In this document: positions 1 to 7,980 of the stretch, in pieces
How the letters are laid out: the number at the start of each line of letters is the position of its first letter
How positions within the stretch are numbered: position 1 is the first letter of the stretch
The notes under the pieces: model-generated
Seen by the model: the letters and a program-made list of their open reading frames with translations, nothing else
Told to the model about the DNA's origin: nothing
Databases searched by the model: none
NCBI RefSeq assembly: GCF_028553885.1
Contig: NZ_CP067170.1
Coordinates: 1 to 64,000, forward strand
DNA: 64,000 nt
Direction: 5' to 3'
From: Paracoccus aestuarii
GTDB taxonomy: Bacteria; Pseudomonadota; Alphaproteobacteria; Rhodobacterales; Rhodobacteraceae
Translations under genes and position numbers: made by a program

Positions 1-199
1 CGACGGGCTGCTGACCATCGGCCGCGATCCCGCGGCAGAGCGGGCCGACCTGCGCCAGCCGGTCCCCGGCATCGGCGGCTTTCAGGTCGATGCGGTGCAG
101 GTGAAAGCCCGCCTGCAAACGGCGCATGGCATCGGGCCGCGTGTCGGACAGCATCAGCACATGGGGTGCGTCGGCGGCGGGGATCTGGTCGGGGGTCAT
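1..199 (-). CDS. 2-hydroxyacid dehydrogenase, N-terminal part only
   Basis: Only the first 66 codons are inside the window; the gene continues past the left edge. The ATG lies at 197-199 on the minus strand and begins MTPDQIPAADAPHVLMLSD. It is followed by a pattern (short hydrophobic strand, RPDAMRRLQAGFHLHRID, then VGPLCRGIAADG) typical of the substrate-domain start of D-isomer-specific 2-hydroxyacid dehydrogenases such as glyoxylate/hydroxypyruvate reductases. The NAD-binding Rossmann domain and the catalytic Arg-Glu-His are outside the window, so function cannot be confirmed. It diverges from the P450 gene at 319. The family call is moderate; the alternative is an unrelated two-domain dehydrogenase. 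Confidence 0.5.
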   Translation of the reverse strand, partial: MTPDQIPAADAPHVLMLSDTRPDAMRRLQAGFHLHRIDLKAADAGDRLAQVGPLCRGIAADGQQPV

Positions 200-263
200 G
201 GGGGGCCTTTCCTTCGGTCGGGGCCAGATTGGGGCCGGACCCGCGCGGCGGCAAGGGGCCGCG

Positions 264-288
264 GGAACATCGGCGGGGCTTCGCGGTT
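264..288 (+). promoter_or_regulatory. EcfG-type (general stress sigma) promoter upstream of P450 gene
   Basis: GGAAC at 264-268 and GGTT at 285-288 are separated by 16 bp. The GGAAC-N16/17-(C/G/T)GTT arrangement is the known signature of EcfG sigma factors, which run the alphaproteobacterial general stress response. The -10 element ends 30 bp before the P450 ATG. The same arrangement recurs before other stress-type genes in this window. Confidence 0.7.
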
Positions 289-318
289 CAGGCCCCCCAC
301 AGCCTGACAGGAGGACGC

Positions 319-1671
319 ATGGCCCATTCGGACGGAACCTTCACATCGGATCATGCGGTATCGCGGGCGGGCATCGCCGATACCTGGGCGGTGCTGCGCG
401 ACGTGATGCTGCCGACCTTGGCCAAGGGGCCGCTGATCCGCCGCCGCCCGGTCGTGGCGCGGGCCGAACGCCAGCGGCTGGACGACCGCGCCGTGGCGCG
501 CCTGCAGGCACTGCGCGACCGCCACGGCCCCGGCCCCTTGGAGCTGCGCATCCCCTTCCGGCGGCAGGCGGTGATCCTCTGCGCCGAGGATGCGCGCCGG
601 ATCCTGGCCGCGGCGCCCGAGCCCTTCGCCCCCGCCACCCGCGAAAAGCGCGCGGCCCTGGGCCATTTCCAGCCCGCGGGCGTGCTGTCGTCGCAGGGTC
701 ATGACCGGGTGATCCGCCGCCGCCTGAACGAGGACGTGCTGGAGACCGGCTGCCCGGTCCATTCCATGGCCCTCCGCTTTGCCGCCATGGCCGAGGAGGA
801 GATGGCCGAGGTCGCCCGCATCGCCCTGGACCGGGGCGTGCTGGACTGGGACCTGTTCTTCACCGGCTGGTATCGGATGGTCCGGCGCATCGTGCTGGGC
901 GATGCGGCGCGTGACGATCACGCCGTCACCGACATGCTGGAGCGGCTGCGCCGGAACGGCAATCTGGCCTTCCTGTGGCCCAAGGACCGGGCGCTGCGCA
1001 GGCGGTTTCTGGACCGGCTGCGCGATTATCTGGACCGGGCGGATCCCCATGCCTTGGCCGGGCGGATGGCCGCGGCCTGCACCGATCCGGCGCAGATGCC
1101 GCATCACCAGCTGCCGCAATATTTGTTCGCCTTCGATCCGGGCGGCATGGCCAGCTTTCGCGCCTTGGCCATGCTGGCCATCCATCCCGAAATTGAGGCC
1201 GAGGCCCGCGACCAGATCCGCGCCGCGGGCGACGACCCGGCGGCGCGGCTGCCGCTGCTGCGGGCGGCGTTTCTCGACGTGCTGCGCCTGTGGCCCACCA
1301 CCCCCGCCATCCTGCGCGAGACGACGCGCGACGTGGCATGGGGCCGGGGGGAACTGCGGGCGGGGACGCAGGTGCTGATCTTCGCGCCCCTCCATCACCG
1401 CGACGACCGGGTGCTGGAGCAGGCGCATCGCTTCGATCCGGGGCTGTGGGGGCAGGGGCCGGACCGGCCAGATCTGGGGCTGCTGCCCTTCAGCCACGGG
1501 CCGGGGATCTGCCCGGCATCGCGCTTCGTGCCGATGGTGGCGGGGTTCGCGCTGCGCGCCCTGCTGTCGCGGATGCGGCTGGACCTGCATCCCGATCAGC
1601 GCCCCAAGCGCGCGCGCCTGCCGGGGACGCTGGACCCCTATGCCTTGGGCTTCGCGGCCAGCCCGGCCTGA
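319..1671 (+). CDS. cytochrome P450 with divergent heme-binding and K-helix motifs
   Basis: A 450-residue cytosolic heme-thiolate monooxygenase or peroxygenase-like protein. The start at 319 is chosen because an AGGAGG Shine-Dalgarno lies just upstream (309-314) and the upstream reading frame looks non-coding. The K-helix reads FLDVLRLWP, so the invariant ExxR is DxxR. The cysteine-ligand loop reads FSHGPGICPA, keeping Phe, Gly and the axial Cys but replacing the usual Arg (two before Cys) with Gly and the final Gly with Ala. The substrate is unknown. An EcfG-like promoter precedes it, so stress-induced expression is expected. The heme Cys supports a P450 fold; catalytic competence is uncertain because of the motif changes. 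Confidence 0.8.
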   Translation: MAHSDGTFTSDHAVSRAGIADTWAVLRDVMLPTLAKGPLIRRRPVVARAERQRLDDRAVARLQALRDRHGPGPLELRIPFRRQAVILCAEDARRILAAAPEPFAPATREKRAALGHFQPAGVLSSQGHDRVIRRRLNEDVLETGCPVHSMALRFAAMAEEEMAEVARIALDRGVLDWDLFFTGWYRMVRRIVLGDAARDDHAVTDMLERLRRNGNLAFLWPKDRALRRRFLDRLRDYLDRADPHALAGRMAAACTDPAQMPHHQLPQYLFAFDPGGMASFRALAMLAIHPEIEAEARDQIRAAGDDPAARLPLLRAAFLDVLRLWPTTPAILRETTRDVAWGRGELRAGTQVLIFAPLHHRDDRVLEQAHRFDPGLWGQGPDRPDLGLLPFSHGPGICPASRFVPMVAGFALRALLSRMRLDLHPDQRPKRARLPGTLDPYALGFAASPA

Positions 1672-1711
1672 TCGACACGCTGGCCTTGCGAACGATTTTT
1701 CGGCGGCGGCT

Positions 1712-1736
1712 GGAACATCGCCCCCATCCGCCGGTT
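1712..1736 (+). promoter_or_regulatory. EcfG-type promoter upstream of ferritin-like/Mn-catalase operon
   Basis: GGAAC at 1712-1716, 16-bp spacer, GGTT at 1733-1736. It sits 28 bp before the ATG of the DUF892 gene and shares with the P450 promoter the extended GGAACATCG start and CGGTTCAG end. Confidence 0.75.
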
Positions 1737-1764
1737 CAGCAGCCCCATCATCAAGGAGCCGATC

Positions 1765-2253
1765 ATGGCCGATCTGACATTGGACAGCCTGTTCCACGAG
1801 ACCCTCAAGGACATCTACTATGCCGAACGCAAGATCGCGACGGCGCTGCGCAAGATGGCCCGCGCCGCGCGCAGCGAGGAGCTGACCGCCGCCTTCGAGA
1901 CCCATGAACAGGAGACCCAGGCCCAGTATGAGCGCCTGACCGAGGTCTTCGACGCCATCGGCAAGAAGCCCCGCGGCAAGACCTGCGACGCCATCGAGGG
2001 CATCATCGCCGAGGCGCAGGAGGTCATGGACGAATTCAAGGGCAGCCCGGCGCTGGATGCGGGCCTGCTGGCCGCCGCGCAGGCGGTCGAGCATTACGAG
2101 ATCGCCCGCTATGGCACGCTGAAGGCCTGGGCCGAGCAGCTGGGCCTGAAGGACGCCGCCCGCCTTCTGGACCAGACCCTGCAGGAGGAGACCGCCACCG
2201 ACGCCGCCCTGTCCGACCTGGCCGAAACCGTCAACGCCGCCGCCCGCGCCTGA
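1765..2253 (+). CDS. YciE/YciF-type ferritin-like protein (DUF892)
   Basis: A 162-residue protein of the YciE/YciF (DUF892) family, which folds as a ferritin-like four-helix bundle. Opening residues LDSLFHETLKDIYYAERKI carry the family's conserved LF-L-DIYYAE core, and Glu/His residues spaced along the helices (ETHEQET, VEHYEIARYG) are in the places that bind metals in the family. Members are induced by osmotic and oxidative stress; enzymatic activity is not settled. It is the first gene of a two-gene unit with the Mn catalase, 21 bp apart, behind an EcfG-like promoter. Confidence 0.9.
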   Translation: MADLTLDSLFHETLKDIYYAERKIATALRKMARAARSEELTAAFETHEQETQAQYERLTEVFDAIGKKPRGKTCDAIEGIIAEAQEVMDEFKGSPALDAGLLAAAQAVEHYEIARYGTLKAWAEQLGLKDAARLLDQTLQEETATDAALSDLAETVNAAARA

Positions 2254-2274
2254 CCCCGCATCGGAGAGACGACC

Positions 2275-3099
2275 ATGTTCTATACCGACCGCAAGCTGCA
2301 ATATCCCGTCCGCGTGGACAGTCCCAACCCGCTTTTCGCCCGCGCGCTGCAACAGGCCATCGGCGGCGTCGAGGGCGAGATCCGCGTCGCGATGCAGTAT
2401 TTCTTTCAGGCCTGCGGGGCGCGGGGCAATCCGAAGTTCCGCGACCTGCTGATGAACACCGCCGCCGAGGAGCTGGGCCATATCGAGATGCTGGCCACCG
2501 CCGTGGCCCTGAACCTGGAGGGCGCGCCCGCATCCCTGCAGGAGGAGGGCGCCCGCGACAAGGCCGTCGAGGCGGTGATGGGGGGCATGAACCTCAAGAA
2601 CCTGCTGTCGGCAGGCATGTCGGCCATGCCGGTGGACAGCGACGGCGTGCCCTTCGACATGTCCCATATCTATGCCAGCGGCAATATCGCCGCCGACATG
2701 ACCGCGAACATCGCCGCGGAATCGACGGGGCGGACGCTGGCCGTGCGGCTTTACAACATGACCGACGATGCGGGGATGCGGGACATGCTGTCCTATCTGA
2801 TCGCGCGGGACACGATGCACCAGAACCAGTGGATGGCCGCGCTGGAGGAACTGGGCGGCGCGCAGGGCGCCTTTCCCATCCCCAACAGCTTTCCCCAATC
2901 GTTGGAGGAATCCTCGTTCAGCTATGCCTATCTGGGGTTCCAGGCGGATGGGTCCGTGCCCGAGCCCGCGCGCTGGACGGAAGGCGCATCGCCCGACGGC
3001 AAGGGCCGCCTTTCCGCGCAGCCGATGACCGCGATGGGCCAGGACCCGCATCTGGGGCCCGCCCGCCCCGACAGCGGCGCGCAGTCGGAACAGATGTGA
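2275..3099 (+). CDS. manganese (non-heme) catalase
   Basis: A 274-residue dimanganese catalase converting hydrogen peroxide to water and oxygen in the cytoplasm. The ferritin-like bundle shows the expected metal ligands: Glu in GEIRVAMQYFFQ (about residue 34), the EELGHIEM pair (about 65-70), a Glu in NIAAESTGR (about 150) and His in RDTMHQNQW (about 182). The C-terminal tail from about 245 is Pro/Gly-rich and looks flexible, as usual for the family. It has its own Shine-Dalgarno and follows the ferritin-like gene by 21 bp, so they are likely co-transcribed from the stress promoter at 1712. Confidence 0.92.
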   Translation: MFYTDRKLQYPVRVDSPNPLFARALQQAIGGVEGEIRVAMQYFFQACGARGNPKFRDLLMNTAAEELGHIEMLATAVALNLEGAPASLQEEGARDKAVEAVMGGMNLKNLLSAGMSAMPVDSDGVPFDMSHIYASGNIAADMTANIAAESTGRTLAVRLYNMTDDAGMRDMLSYLIARDTMHQNQWMAALEELGGAQGAFPIPNSFPQSLEESSFSYAYLGFQADGSVPEPARWTEGASPDGKGRLSAQPMTAMGQDPHLGPARPDSGAQSEQM

Positions 3100-3198
3100 C
3101 GCCGCCCGCGCCGCTGTCGGGGCGGATCCGGCGGGATGCCGCGTCATCGCGACCTGCCCGGCCCCCTGTCTGCGGATCCCGAACGGAGTGACCGACCG

Positions 3199-3945
3199 AT
3201 GCGACCCCTGATCTCTGCTGTCGCCCTGGGCATGGCCTTGGGCGGTTTCTTCGACGGCATCCTGCTGCATCAGATCCTGCAATGGCATCACCTGTTCAGC
3301 CTGGTCCCCGGCATGACCGACCTGCGCCGCCTGATTCTGTGGGACGGGTATTTCCATGCCGGGATGTATGGGCTGGCGGTGATCGGCCTGGCCGGGATCT
3401 GGCGCCGTCGCGGGGTGATCGGGGATGACCCGCATCGCGGGCTCTGGGCGCCGATGCTGGTGGGTTTCGGCCTGTGGCACGCCATCGACGCGGTGCTGTC
3501 CCATTGGGTGCTGGGCATTCACCGGATCAAGGATGACAGCGCGGTGCCGCTGCTCTGGGAAGCGGGATGGCTGATCGTCTTCGGCATCCTGCCGGCGGCG
3601 GCGGGGCTGTGGCTGGGGATGCGGCAGTTTTCGGCCGGCGACAGGTCGGGGGCCGGGGTCACGGGCCTGCTGGCGGCGCTGAGCGCGGGCATGGGCCTTT
3701 GGGCGATGCAGCCGCCGCCGGGCCAGCCGATGACGGCGGTGGTCTTTCGCCAGGCCCTGCCCGAGCCGCACCTGCGCGCCGTGGTCGAGGACGCGGGCGG
3801 GCGCGTCCTGTGGCTGGACGCGGATCAGGCCGTCGCGGTCGTGGATCTGCCGCGGGGGGCGGGCTGGGGCCTCTATCGCCAAGGGGCGATGCTGGTCGCG
3901 GGGACGGGCCTTGCCGCCGGGTGTTTTGCCTGGAGCCGCGCCTGA
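3199..3945 (+). CDS. DUF2243 integral membrane protein
   Basis: A 248-residue membrane protein matching the DUF2243 pattern: GGFFDGILLHQILQWHH in the first helix, a second HAG/DGYFHAG motif after the loop, and FGLWHAIDAVLSHWVLG in a later helix. At least five hydrophobic segments are visible. The conserved His-rich motifs suggest metal or heme contact but the family function is unknown. ATG at 3199 is chosen because it begins directly at the conserved first helix. It lies 99 bp after the Mn catalase and has no obvious EcfG box of its own, so it may be read through from the catalase unit. The C-terminal third (about residue 180 on) is soluble and variable. Confidence 0.8.
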   Translation: MRPLISAVALGMALGGFFDGILLHQILQWHHLFSLVPGMTDLRRLILWDGYFHAGMYGLAVIGLAGIWRRRGVIGDDPHRGLWAPMLVGFGLWHAIDAVLSHWVLGIHRIKDDSAVPLLWEAGWLIVFGILPAAAGLWLGMRQFSAGDRSGAGVTGLLAALSAGMGLWAMQPPPGQPMTAVVFRQALPEPHLRAVVEDAGGRVLWLDADQAVAVVDLPRGAGWGLYRQGAMLVAGTGLAAGCFAWSRA

Positions 3946-3958
3946 CCACGCGCGGTTT

Positions 3959-3983
3959 GGAACATCCGGGCCGCCCGCCGGTT
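3959..3983 (+). promoter_or_regulatory. EcfG-type promoter upstream of SDR gene
   Basis: GGAAC at 3959-3963, 16-bp spacer, GGTT at 3980-3983. It begins 13 bp after the DUF2243 stop codon and its -10 ends 45 bp before the SDR ATG. Confidence 0.75.
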
Positions 3984-4028
3984 CAGGGACCCGCCCGCAG
4001 CATCGCGGGCCATGACCCGGAGGCCCCA

Positions 4029-4886
4029 ATGACCGACTATCCCAGACCGCCCTTTCCGGAACAGGAACAGGACCTGCCCGGCAGCTTTCGCAGGATGGAC
4101 CCCGTCCCCGATCATGGCGAGGACAGCTGGACCGGCTGCGGCCGTTTGACGGGTCGCGTCGCGCTGATCACCGGCGGCGACAGCGGCATCGGGCGCGCCG
4201 TGGCCATCGCCTATGCCCGCGAAGGCGCCGACCTGGCCCTGGTCTGCCTGGACGAGGACGAGGACATGGCCGACACCGCCCGCCTGGTCCGCGAGGCCGG
4301 GCGCGACTGTCTGGTCATCGCCACCGACCTGTCGCGGGCCGAAAACTGCCGCATGGTGATCGACCGGGTGGCCGAGCGCCATGGCCGCATCGACATCCTG
4401 GTCAACAACGCCGCCCATCAGCGCAGCTTCGCCCGGATCGAGGATATCAGCGACGAGGAATGGCGCCACACCTTCGCCACCAATATCGACGCGATGTTCC
4501 ACCTGACCAAGGCCGCGCTGGCGCATATGCCCAAGGGCGGGTCGATCATCAACACCGCCTCGGTCAATGCGGACAAGCCCAATCCCGAATTGCTGGCCTA
4601 TGCCACGACCAAGGGGGCCATCCAGACCTTCACCGCCGGGCTGGCGCAGATGCTGGCCGAACGCGGCATCCGCGCCAATGTCGTGGCCCCCGGCCCGGTC
4701 TGGACGCCGCTGATCCCGGCCAGCTTTCCCGGCGATGTGGTCAGCGGCTTCGGCGGGAACTATCCCATCGGGCGCCCCGCCCAACCGGCCGAGCTGGCAT
4801 CCGCCTTTGTGATGCTGGCCGAGGCCTCGTCCAGCTATGTCTCGGGGGCGACCATCGCCGTGACCGGCGGCCAGCCGATCATCTGA
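4029..4886 (+). CDS. Gsp39/YghA-like short-chain dehydrogenase
   Basis: A 285-residue NAD(P)-dependent SDR. The long N-terminal extension (PRPPFPEQEQDLPG, residues 4-17) before the Rossmann fold is typical of the general stress protein 39/YghA/YdaD subgroup. Visible SDR motifs: cofactor loop TGGDSGIG (about 48-55), NNAA (about 128-131), the Ser of NTASVNA and the catalytic YATTK (about 197-201). The start at 4029 follows from the preserved family extension and the promoter position. The family reduces aldehydes or alcohols of unknown physiological identity and is repeatedly found in stress regulons. It probably stands alone behind its own EcfG-like promoter. Confidence 0.88.
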   Translation: MTDYPRPPFPEQEQDLPGSFRRMDPVPDHGEDSWTGCGRLTGRVALITGGDSGIGRAVAIAYAREGADLALVCLDEDEDMADTARLVREAGRDCLVIATDLSRAENCRMVIDRVAERHGRIDILVNNAAHQRSFARIEDISDEEWRHTFATNIDAMFHLTKAALAHMPKGGSIINTASVNADKPNPELLAYATTKGAIQTFTAGLAQMLAERGIRANVVAPGPVWTPLIPASFPGDVVSGFGGNYPIGRPAQPAELASAFVMLAEASSSYVSGATIAVTGGQPII

Positions 4887-4965
4887 CGGGGGGGCGGAAC
4901 CGCCTGTCGGTCAGGGCCCGTGACCGAAGGCCCCGGATGAAATCCGCCCAAGGCGCGGGGTCGCA

Positions 4966-4990
4966 GGAACATCCCGCCCCCTGGCAGGTT
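4966..4990 (+). promoter_or_regulatory. EcfG-type promoter upstream of two small stress peptides
   Basis: GGAAC at 4966-4970, 16-bp spacer, GGTT at 4987-4990; the -10 ends 21 bp before the ATG at 5012, with GGAGG in between. Confidence 0.75.
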
Positions 4991-5011
4991 GACCCGGCAG
5001 GAGGACCGACA

Positions 5012-5191
5012 ATGACCGACAAGACCCCCAAGGACGCCCTGCGCGAATCCGCCCGCACCGAACGTCATCCCGAGGTGCCGGATCACGCGACCAGGCAGAA
5101 GACCACCGCCGTGCCCGGCGGCAACCGCCCCGACGCCGCCGTGGCCGAGGACCCCGCCCGGCCCGGCATGGTCGATCCATCCAAGACCTGA
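5012..5191 (+). CDS. small hydrophilic protein, probably stress-induced and disordered
   Basis: A 59-residue protein beginning MTDKTPKDALRESART and ending DPARPGMVDPSKT. It has no hydrophobic core, is rich in Asp, Pro, Lys, Arg and Thr and is probably intrinsically disordered. A strong GGAGG Shine-Dalgarno lies 8-12 bp upstream, and an EcfG-like promoter sits directly before it. It does not resemble a family known to me. The location within the general-stress block suggests a role in desiccation, osmotic or oxidative stress, but that rests on the promoter only. Confidence 0.6.
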   Translation: MTDKTPKDALRESARTERHPEVPDHATRQKTTAVPGGNRPDAAVAEDPARPGMVDPSKT

Positions 5192-5208
5192 ACCCCAAGG
5201 ATCCCGTC

Positions 5209-5364
5209 ATGACCACCGAAAGACCCAAGCAGGACAATCCCGCCACCGATCCCGACAACCGCCAGAACGGCCAGGGCGAACATCACGGCAAGCCCCATTC
5301 CCCCGAGGATTTCGACGTGATGAACCCCGCCAAGCCCGGCGGCTACAAGCAGGAGAACCAGTGA
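5209..5364 (+). CDS. small hydrophilic protein, second gene of stress pair
   Basis: A 51-residue protein (MTTERPKQDNPATDPDN to PAKPGGYKQENQ), charged and Asn/Gln/Pro-rich with no predicted fold. It starts 17 bp after the preceding small gene, with CCAAGG upstream as a weak ribosome site, so both are probably one transcript from the EcfG-like promoter at 4966. Its stop codon is 1 bp from the stop codon of the convergent PIN toxin gene, leaving no room for a terminator between them. Function is not recognised. Confidence 0.55.
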   Translation: MTTERPKQDNPATDPDNRQNGQGEHHGKPHSPEDFDVMNPAKPGGYKQENQ

Positions 5365-5365
5365 C

Positions 5366-5779
5366 CTAGGTCACATCCCCGAACGGGTTCAGGACCGGCA
5401 CCCCGGATGGCGTGAAATCGTCGACATTGCCGGTCACCACCGTCATCCCCCGCGACAGCGCGCTGGCCGCGATCATCAGATCCGCACCGGGATGACCGAT
5501 CCGCGCCGACAGCTGGCCCCAGATCCGCGCCGCGGGCGGATCGAAGGGCAGGATGCGGTCCGCGAACAGCAGCTCCGTCCGTTGCAGCCACAGCCGCAGA
5601 TCCCGCGCGAAATCGGGGTTGCGGCTGTCCTGCTGGGTGATGCCGCGTTCGATCTCGCCCAAGGTGACGACCGACAGGAACAGCGCATCGGGGTCTTGCC
5701 CACGCAGCCAGCGCGCCACCGCGGGCGCGCGTTCGGGCCGCCGCAGGGCGGAGATCACGTTCGTGTCGATCAGCCACAT
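5366..5779 (-). CDS. vapC: VapC-like PIN-domain toxin
   Basis: A 137-residue PIN-domain ribonuclease, the toxin of a type II pair. The N-terminus MWLIDTNVISALRRP holds the first catalytic Asp in the DTNV motif; later acidic residues appear in LGEIERGI (about 46-53) and PGADLMIAASAL (about 100-111), then VTGNVDDF near the end. This Asp-Glu-Asp-Asp set is the Mg2+ site that cleaves RNA (tRNA or rRNA in studied VapC toxins). The start at 5779 overlaps the antitoxin stop by one base, showing translational coupling. The target RNA cannot be told from sequence. Confidence 0.88.
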   Translation of the reverse strand: MWLIDTNVISALRRPERAPAVARWLRGQDPDALFLSVVTLGEIERGITQQDSRNPDFARDLRLWLQRTELLFADRILPFDPPAARIWGQLSARIGHPGADLMIAASALSRGMTVVTGNVDDFTPSGVPVLNPFGDVT

Positions 5780-6027
5780 CAGAAGGCGACGTCGCGCGGT
5801 GCGGCCGAGGCGCGGGACAGGGCCGTGTCCTGGGCAGGAAAGGCCAGCAGGTGATCGACGAAGCTTTCGCGCGATGCCTGCGCGGCGGCCTTCAGCTGGG
5901 CGTAATCGGCCTCGGACAGGACCACGACGGCGGGCTTGCCGCGGCGGGTCACATGCTGGGGCCGCCCGGCCAGCGCATCGGCGACGACGGTGCTGAACCG
6001 GGTCTTGGCGTCCTGAAGATTCCACAT
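5779..6027 (-). CDS. Phd/YefM-type antitoxin of the PIN toxin
   Basis: An 82-residue antitoxin starting MWNLQDAKTRFSTVVADAL, the classic Phd/YefM DNA-binding opening, followed by VTRRGKPAVVVLSEADYAQLK. The C-terminal 35 residues are the likely toxin-neutralising segment. The start at 6027 is preferred over an upstream ATG at 6075 because the latter would place the DNA-binding motif after an unstructured lead and would cover the palindromic operator at 6046-6068. It is coupled to vapC downstream. By family analogy, the antitoxin and the complex repress their own promoter. Confidence 0.85.
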   Translation of the reverse strand: MWNLQDAKTRFSTVVADALAGRPQHVTRRGKPAVVVLSEADYAQLKAAAQASRESFVDHLLAFPAQDTALSRASAAPRDVAF

Positions 6028-6045
6028 GGCGAGGGCCCTCCGCAT

Positions 6046-6068
6046 CAACTGACCAGTTGGATGGTCAG
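6046..6068 (-). promoter_or_regulatory. palindromic operator upstream of toxin-antitoxin operon
   Basis: Two interleaved inverted repeats: CAACTG/CAGTTG (6046-6051 and 6054-6059) and CTGACCA/TGGTCAG (6049-6055 and 6062-6068). They lie 19-41 bp upstream of the antitoxin start, where Phd-type autorepressors bind. Confidence 0.55.
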
Positions 6069-6105
6069 ATAGCATCCGCGGCGCCCGATTTCAAGTCCGG
6101 TCCCG

Positions 6106-7980
6106 TCAGCGCGGCAGACGATAGGCCACGGCCTGGTCCGAGACCTCGGGCTTCAGGATGGAATTGCCGCCGACGGTGAAGACGACGTAATCCTCGCCCT
6201 CATGGGTGAAGACGGCGGGGATCGAAACGGCGGGCGCCTCGACCAGATCGGACCACAGCTCCCGCCCGGTGGCGGCGTCCAGGGCGCGGACGCGGGCGTC
6301 CATCGAGGCGCCGACGAAGATCACCCCGCCCGCCGTCAGCACCGGCCCGCCGAGCGTGGGCGAGCCCCATCCCGCCAGCCCGTAGAAGCCGTGGAACTGC
6401 GCCCGCCCGAACGGCACCTCATAGAGCAGATCGCCCGTCGCCAGGTCGATGGCGGAAAACGTGCCGAAGGGCGGCTCCCAGCAGGGCATGCCGGCCCAGT
6501 TGCTCCAATCCGTCAGGTGGATGCCATAGGGCGATCCGTGCTGGGGGTGATAGCCTTCCTCGTTCCCGCCCTCGCGCGCCTCGGCGTCGTAATCCTCGCG
6601 CGGGATCAGGTGGATCAGCTGCACGATGCGCGAGGCGTTGACATAGAGGATGCCGCGGCCCGGATCGACCGCCACCCCGCCCCAGTTCGTGGCCCCCGCC
6701 GTGCCCGGATAGAACAGCGTCCCCTGTTCGGAGGGCGGCGTGAAGATCCCCTGATAGAGATAGCGTTCCCGGTCGCGCGAACATTGCCCCAGGCTGACCA
6801 TGTCCGACAGGGCCCAGACATCGGGCAGGTCCAGCGGCGCGCCGACCGGGGCGGGGATGGTGACGAAGGGCTGGACGGGGCTGGTCACCTCGCCCCGGGC
6901 GGTGCTTTCGGGGACGGGGCGTTCCTCGACGGGATAGATCGGCTCGCCCGTGCGGCGGTCCAGGACGAACAGGAACCCCTGTTTCGTCGCCTGGACCAGC
7001 GCCGGGATCACCGCGCCGTCGCGGGGAATGTCCACCAGCGTGGGCGCCGAGGGCGTGTCGTAATCCCAGATGTCGTGATGGACATGCTGAAAGCTCCACG
7101 CGATCTCGCCCGTCTGGATATCGACGGCCGTGACCGAGGTGGCCAGCGGGATGTCTTCGGTCCGCAGCCCGCCCCAATAGTTCGGGCTAGGCGAGGAGAC
7201 CGGCGCATAGACCAGACCCAGTTCGGGATCGGCGGTCATCGCGGTCCAGATATTGGCGGTGCCGGTGCGGGGGATCATCTCCTCCGGGATGAAGCCGGTA
7301 TCCCAGAGCAGTTCGCCCGTGCGCGCATCCACCGCCAGCAGGTTGCCCGGCGGGGCGGCGGTGTATTCCCAATCCTTGCCCGCCCAGCCCATCAGCAGCG
7401 TGTCGCCCACCACGATCGGCGGCTGCAGCAGGGAAAAGGGAAAGACGTCGTTGACGGTGTTCCACTGATTGACGTTCAGAACGCCCCCATCGCCGAAATC
7501 CGGGCAGAGCCGCCCGGTATCGGCGTCCACCGCGTGCAGCTGCGCATCCATCGTGCCGATATAGACGCGCTTGGCGCAGGGGCCCTCGCCGCCTTCCCAA
7601 TAGGCGACGCCGCGGTTCTTCAGCGCGGGCTGGGTCAGGGGCTCCAGCCGCGACCGGCTGTCATAGCTCCAGCGTTCCGCGCCCGTGGCGGGGTCCAGCG
7701 CGATGATGCGGTAGAAGGGCGTGCCCAGATAGACGGTACCGTTGGCATAGACCGGGGTGGCGGACCAGACCGTCTCGACCAGATCGCCCGACCCGTCCGA
7801 CACGTCGCCGGTGCGAAAATCCCAAGCCCGTTCCAGCCGACCCACCGTCTCGGGGGTGAAGACGGTCGCGTTCGAAAACTTGGTCGAGGCCAGATCGCCG
7901 TGAAACCCGGTCCAGCTGTCCTGCTGGGCCGCGGCGGGCAGGGCGGTCATCGCCAGCAGCAGGGATGCGACGGCTCTCAT
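6106..7980 (-). CDS. periplasmic PQQ-dependent glucose-dehydrogenase-type quinoprotein
   Basis: A 624-residue secreted pyrroloquinoline-quinone dehydrogenase. The N-terminus (MRAVASLLLAMTALPAAAQ) is a Sec signal peptide with an AxA cleavage site. Repeated propeller blades carry tryptophan-docking motifs (VYLGTPFYRIIALDPATGAERW, DARTGELLWDTGF), and central sequences such as HHDIWDYDTPSAPTLVD and TNWGGVAVDP match the membrane glucose dehydrogenase (Gcd) family. The membrane anchor normally fused to Gcd is missing. Instead a separate small membrane protein is encoded immediately upstream, overlapping by ATGA. It would oxidise a sugar or polyol in the periplasm and pass electrons to quinone. The substrate is unproven. 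The unit starts at an EcfG-like promoter. Confidence 0.85.
   Translation of the reverse strand: MRAVASLLLAMTALPAAAQQDSWTGFHGDLASTKFSNATVFTPETVGRLERAWDFRTGDVSDGSGDLVETVWSATPVYANGTVYLGTPFYRIIALDPATGAERWSYDSRSRLEPLTQPALKNRGVAYWEGGEGPCAKRVYIGTMDAQLHAVDADTGRLCPDFGDGGVLNVNQWNTVNDVFPFSLLQPPIVVGDTLLMGWAGKDWEYTAAPPGNLLAVDARTGELLWDTGFIPEEMIPRTGTANIWTAMTADPELGLVYAPVSSPSPNYWGGLRTEDIPLATSVTAVDIQTGEIAWSFQHVHHDIWDYDTPSAPTLVDIPRDGAVIPALVQATKQGFLFVLDRRTGEPIYPVEERPVPESTARGEVTSPVQPFVTIPAPVGAPLDLPDVWALSDMVSLGQCSRDRERYLYQGIFTPPSEQGTLFYPGTAGATNWGGVAVDPGRGILYVNASRIVQLIHLIPREDYDAEAREGGNEEGYHPQHGSPYGIHLTDWSNWAGMPCWEPPFGTFSAIDLATGDLLYEVPFGRAQFHGFYGLAGWGSPTLGGPVLTAGGVIFVGASMDARVRALDAATGRELWSDLVEAPAVSIPAVFTHEGEDYVVFTVGGNSILKPEVSDQAVAYRLPR

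Noticed and set aside
196..4029. A 1,277-codon minus-strand reading frame across the stress genes
   Set aside because: It is the antisense shadow of well-supported P450, ferritin-like, Mn catalase and DUF2243 genes in a GC-rich genome; its translation is low-complexity His/Arg/Gly-rich with no family pattern.
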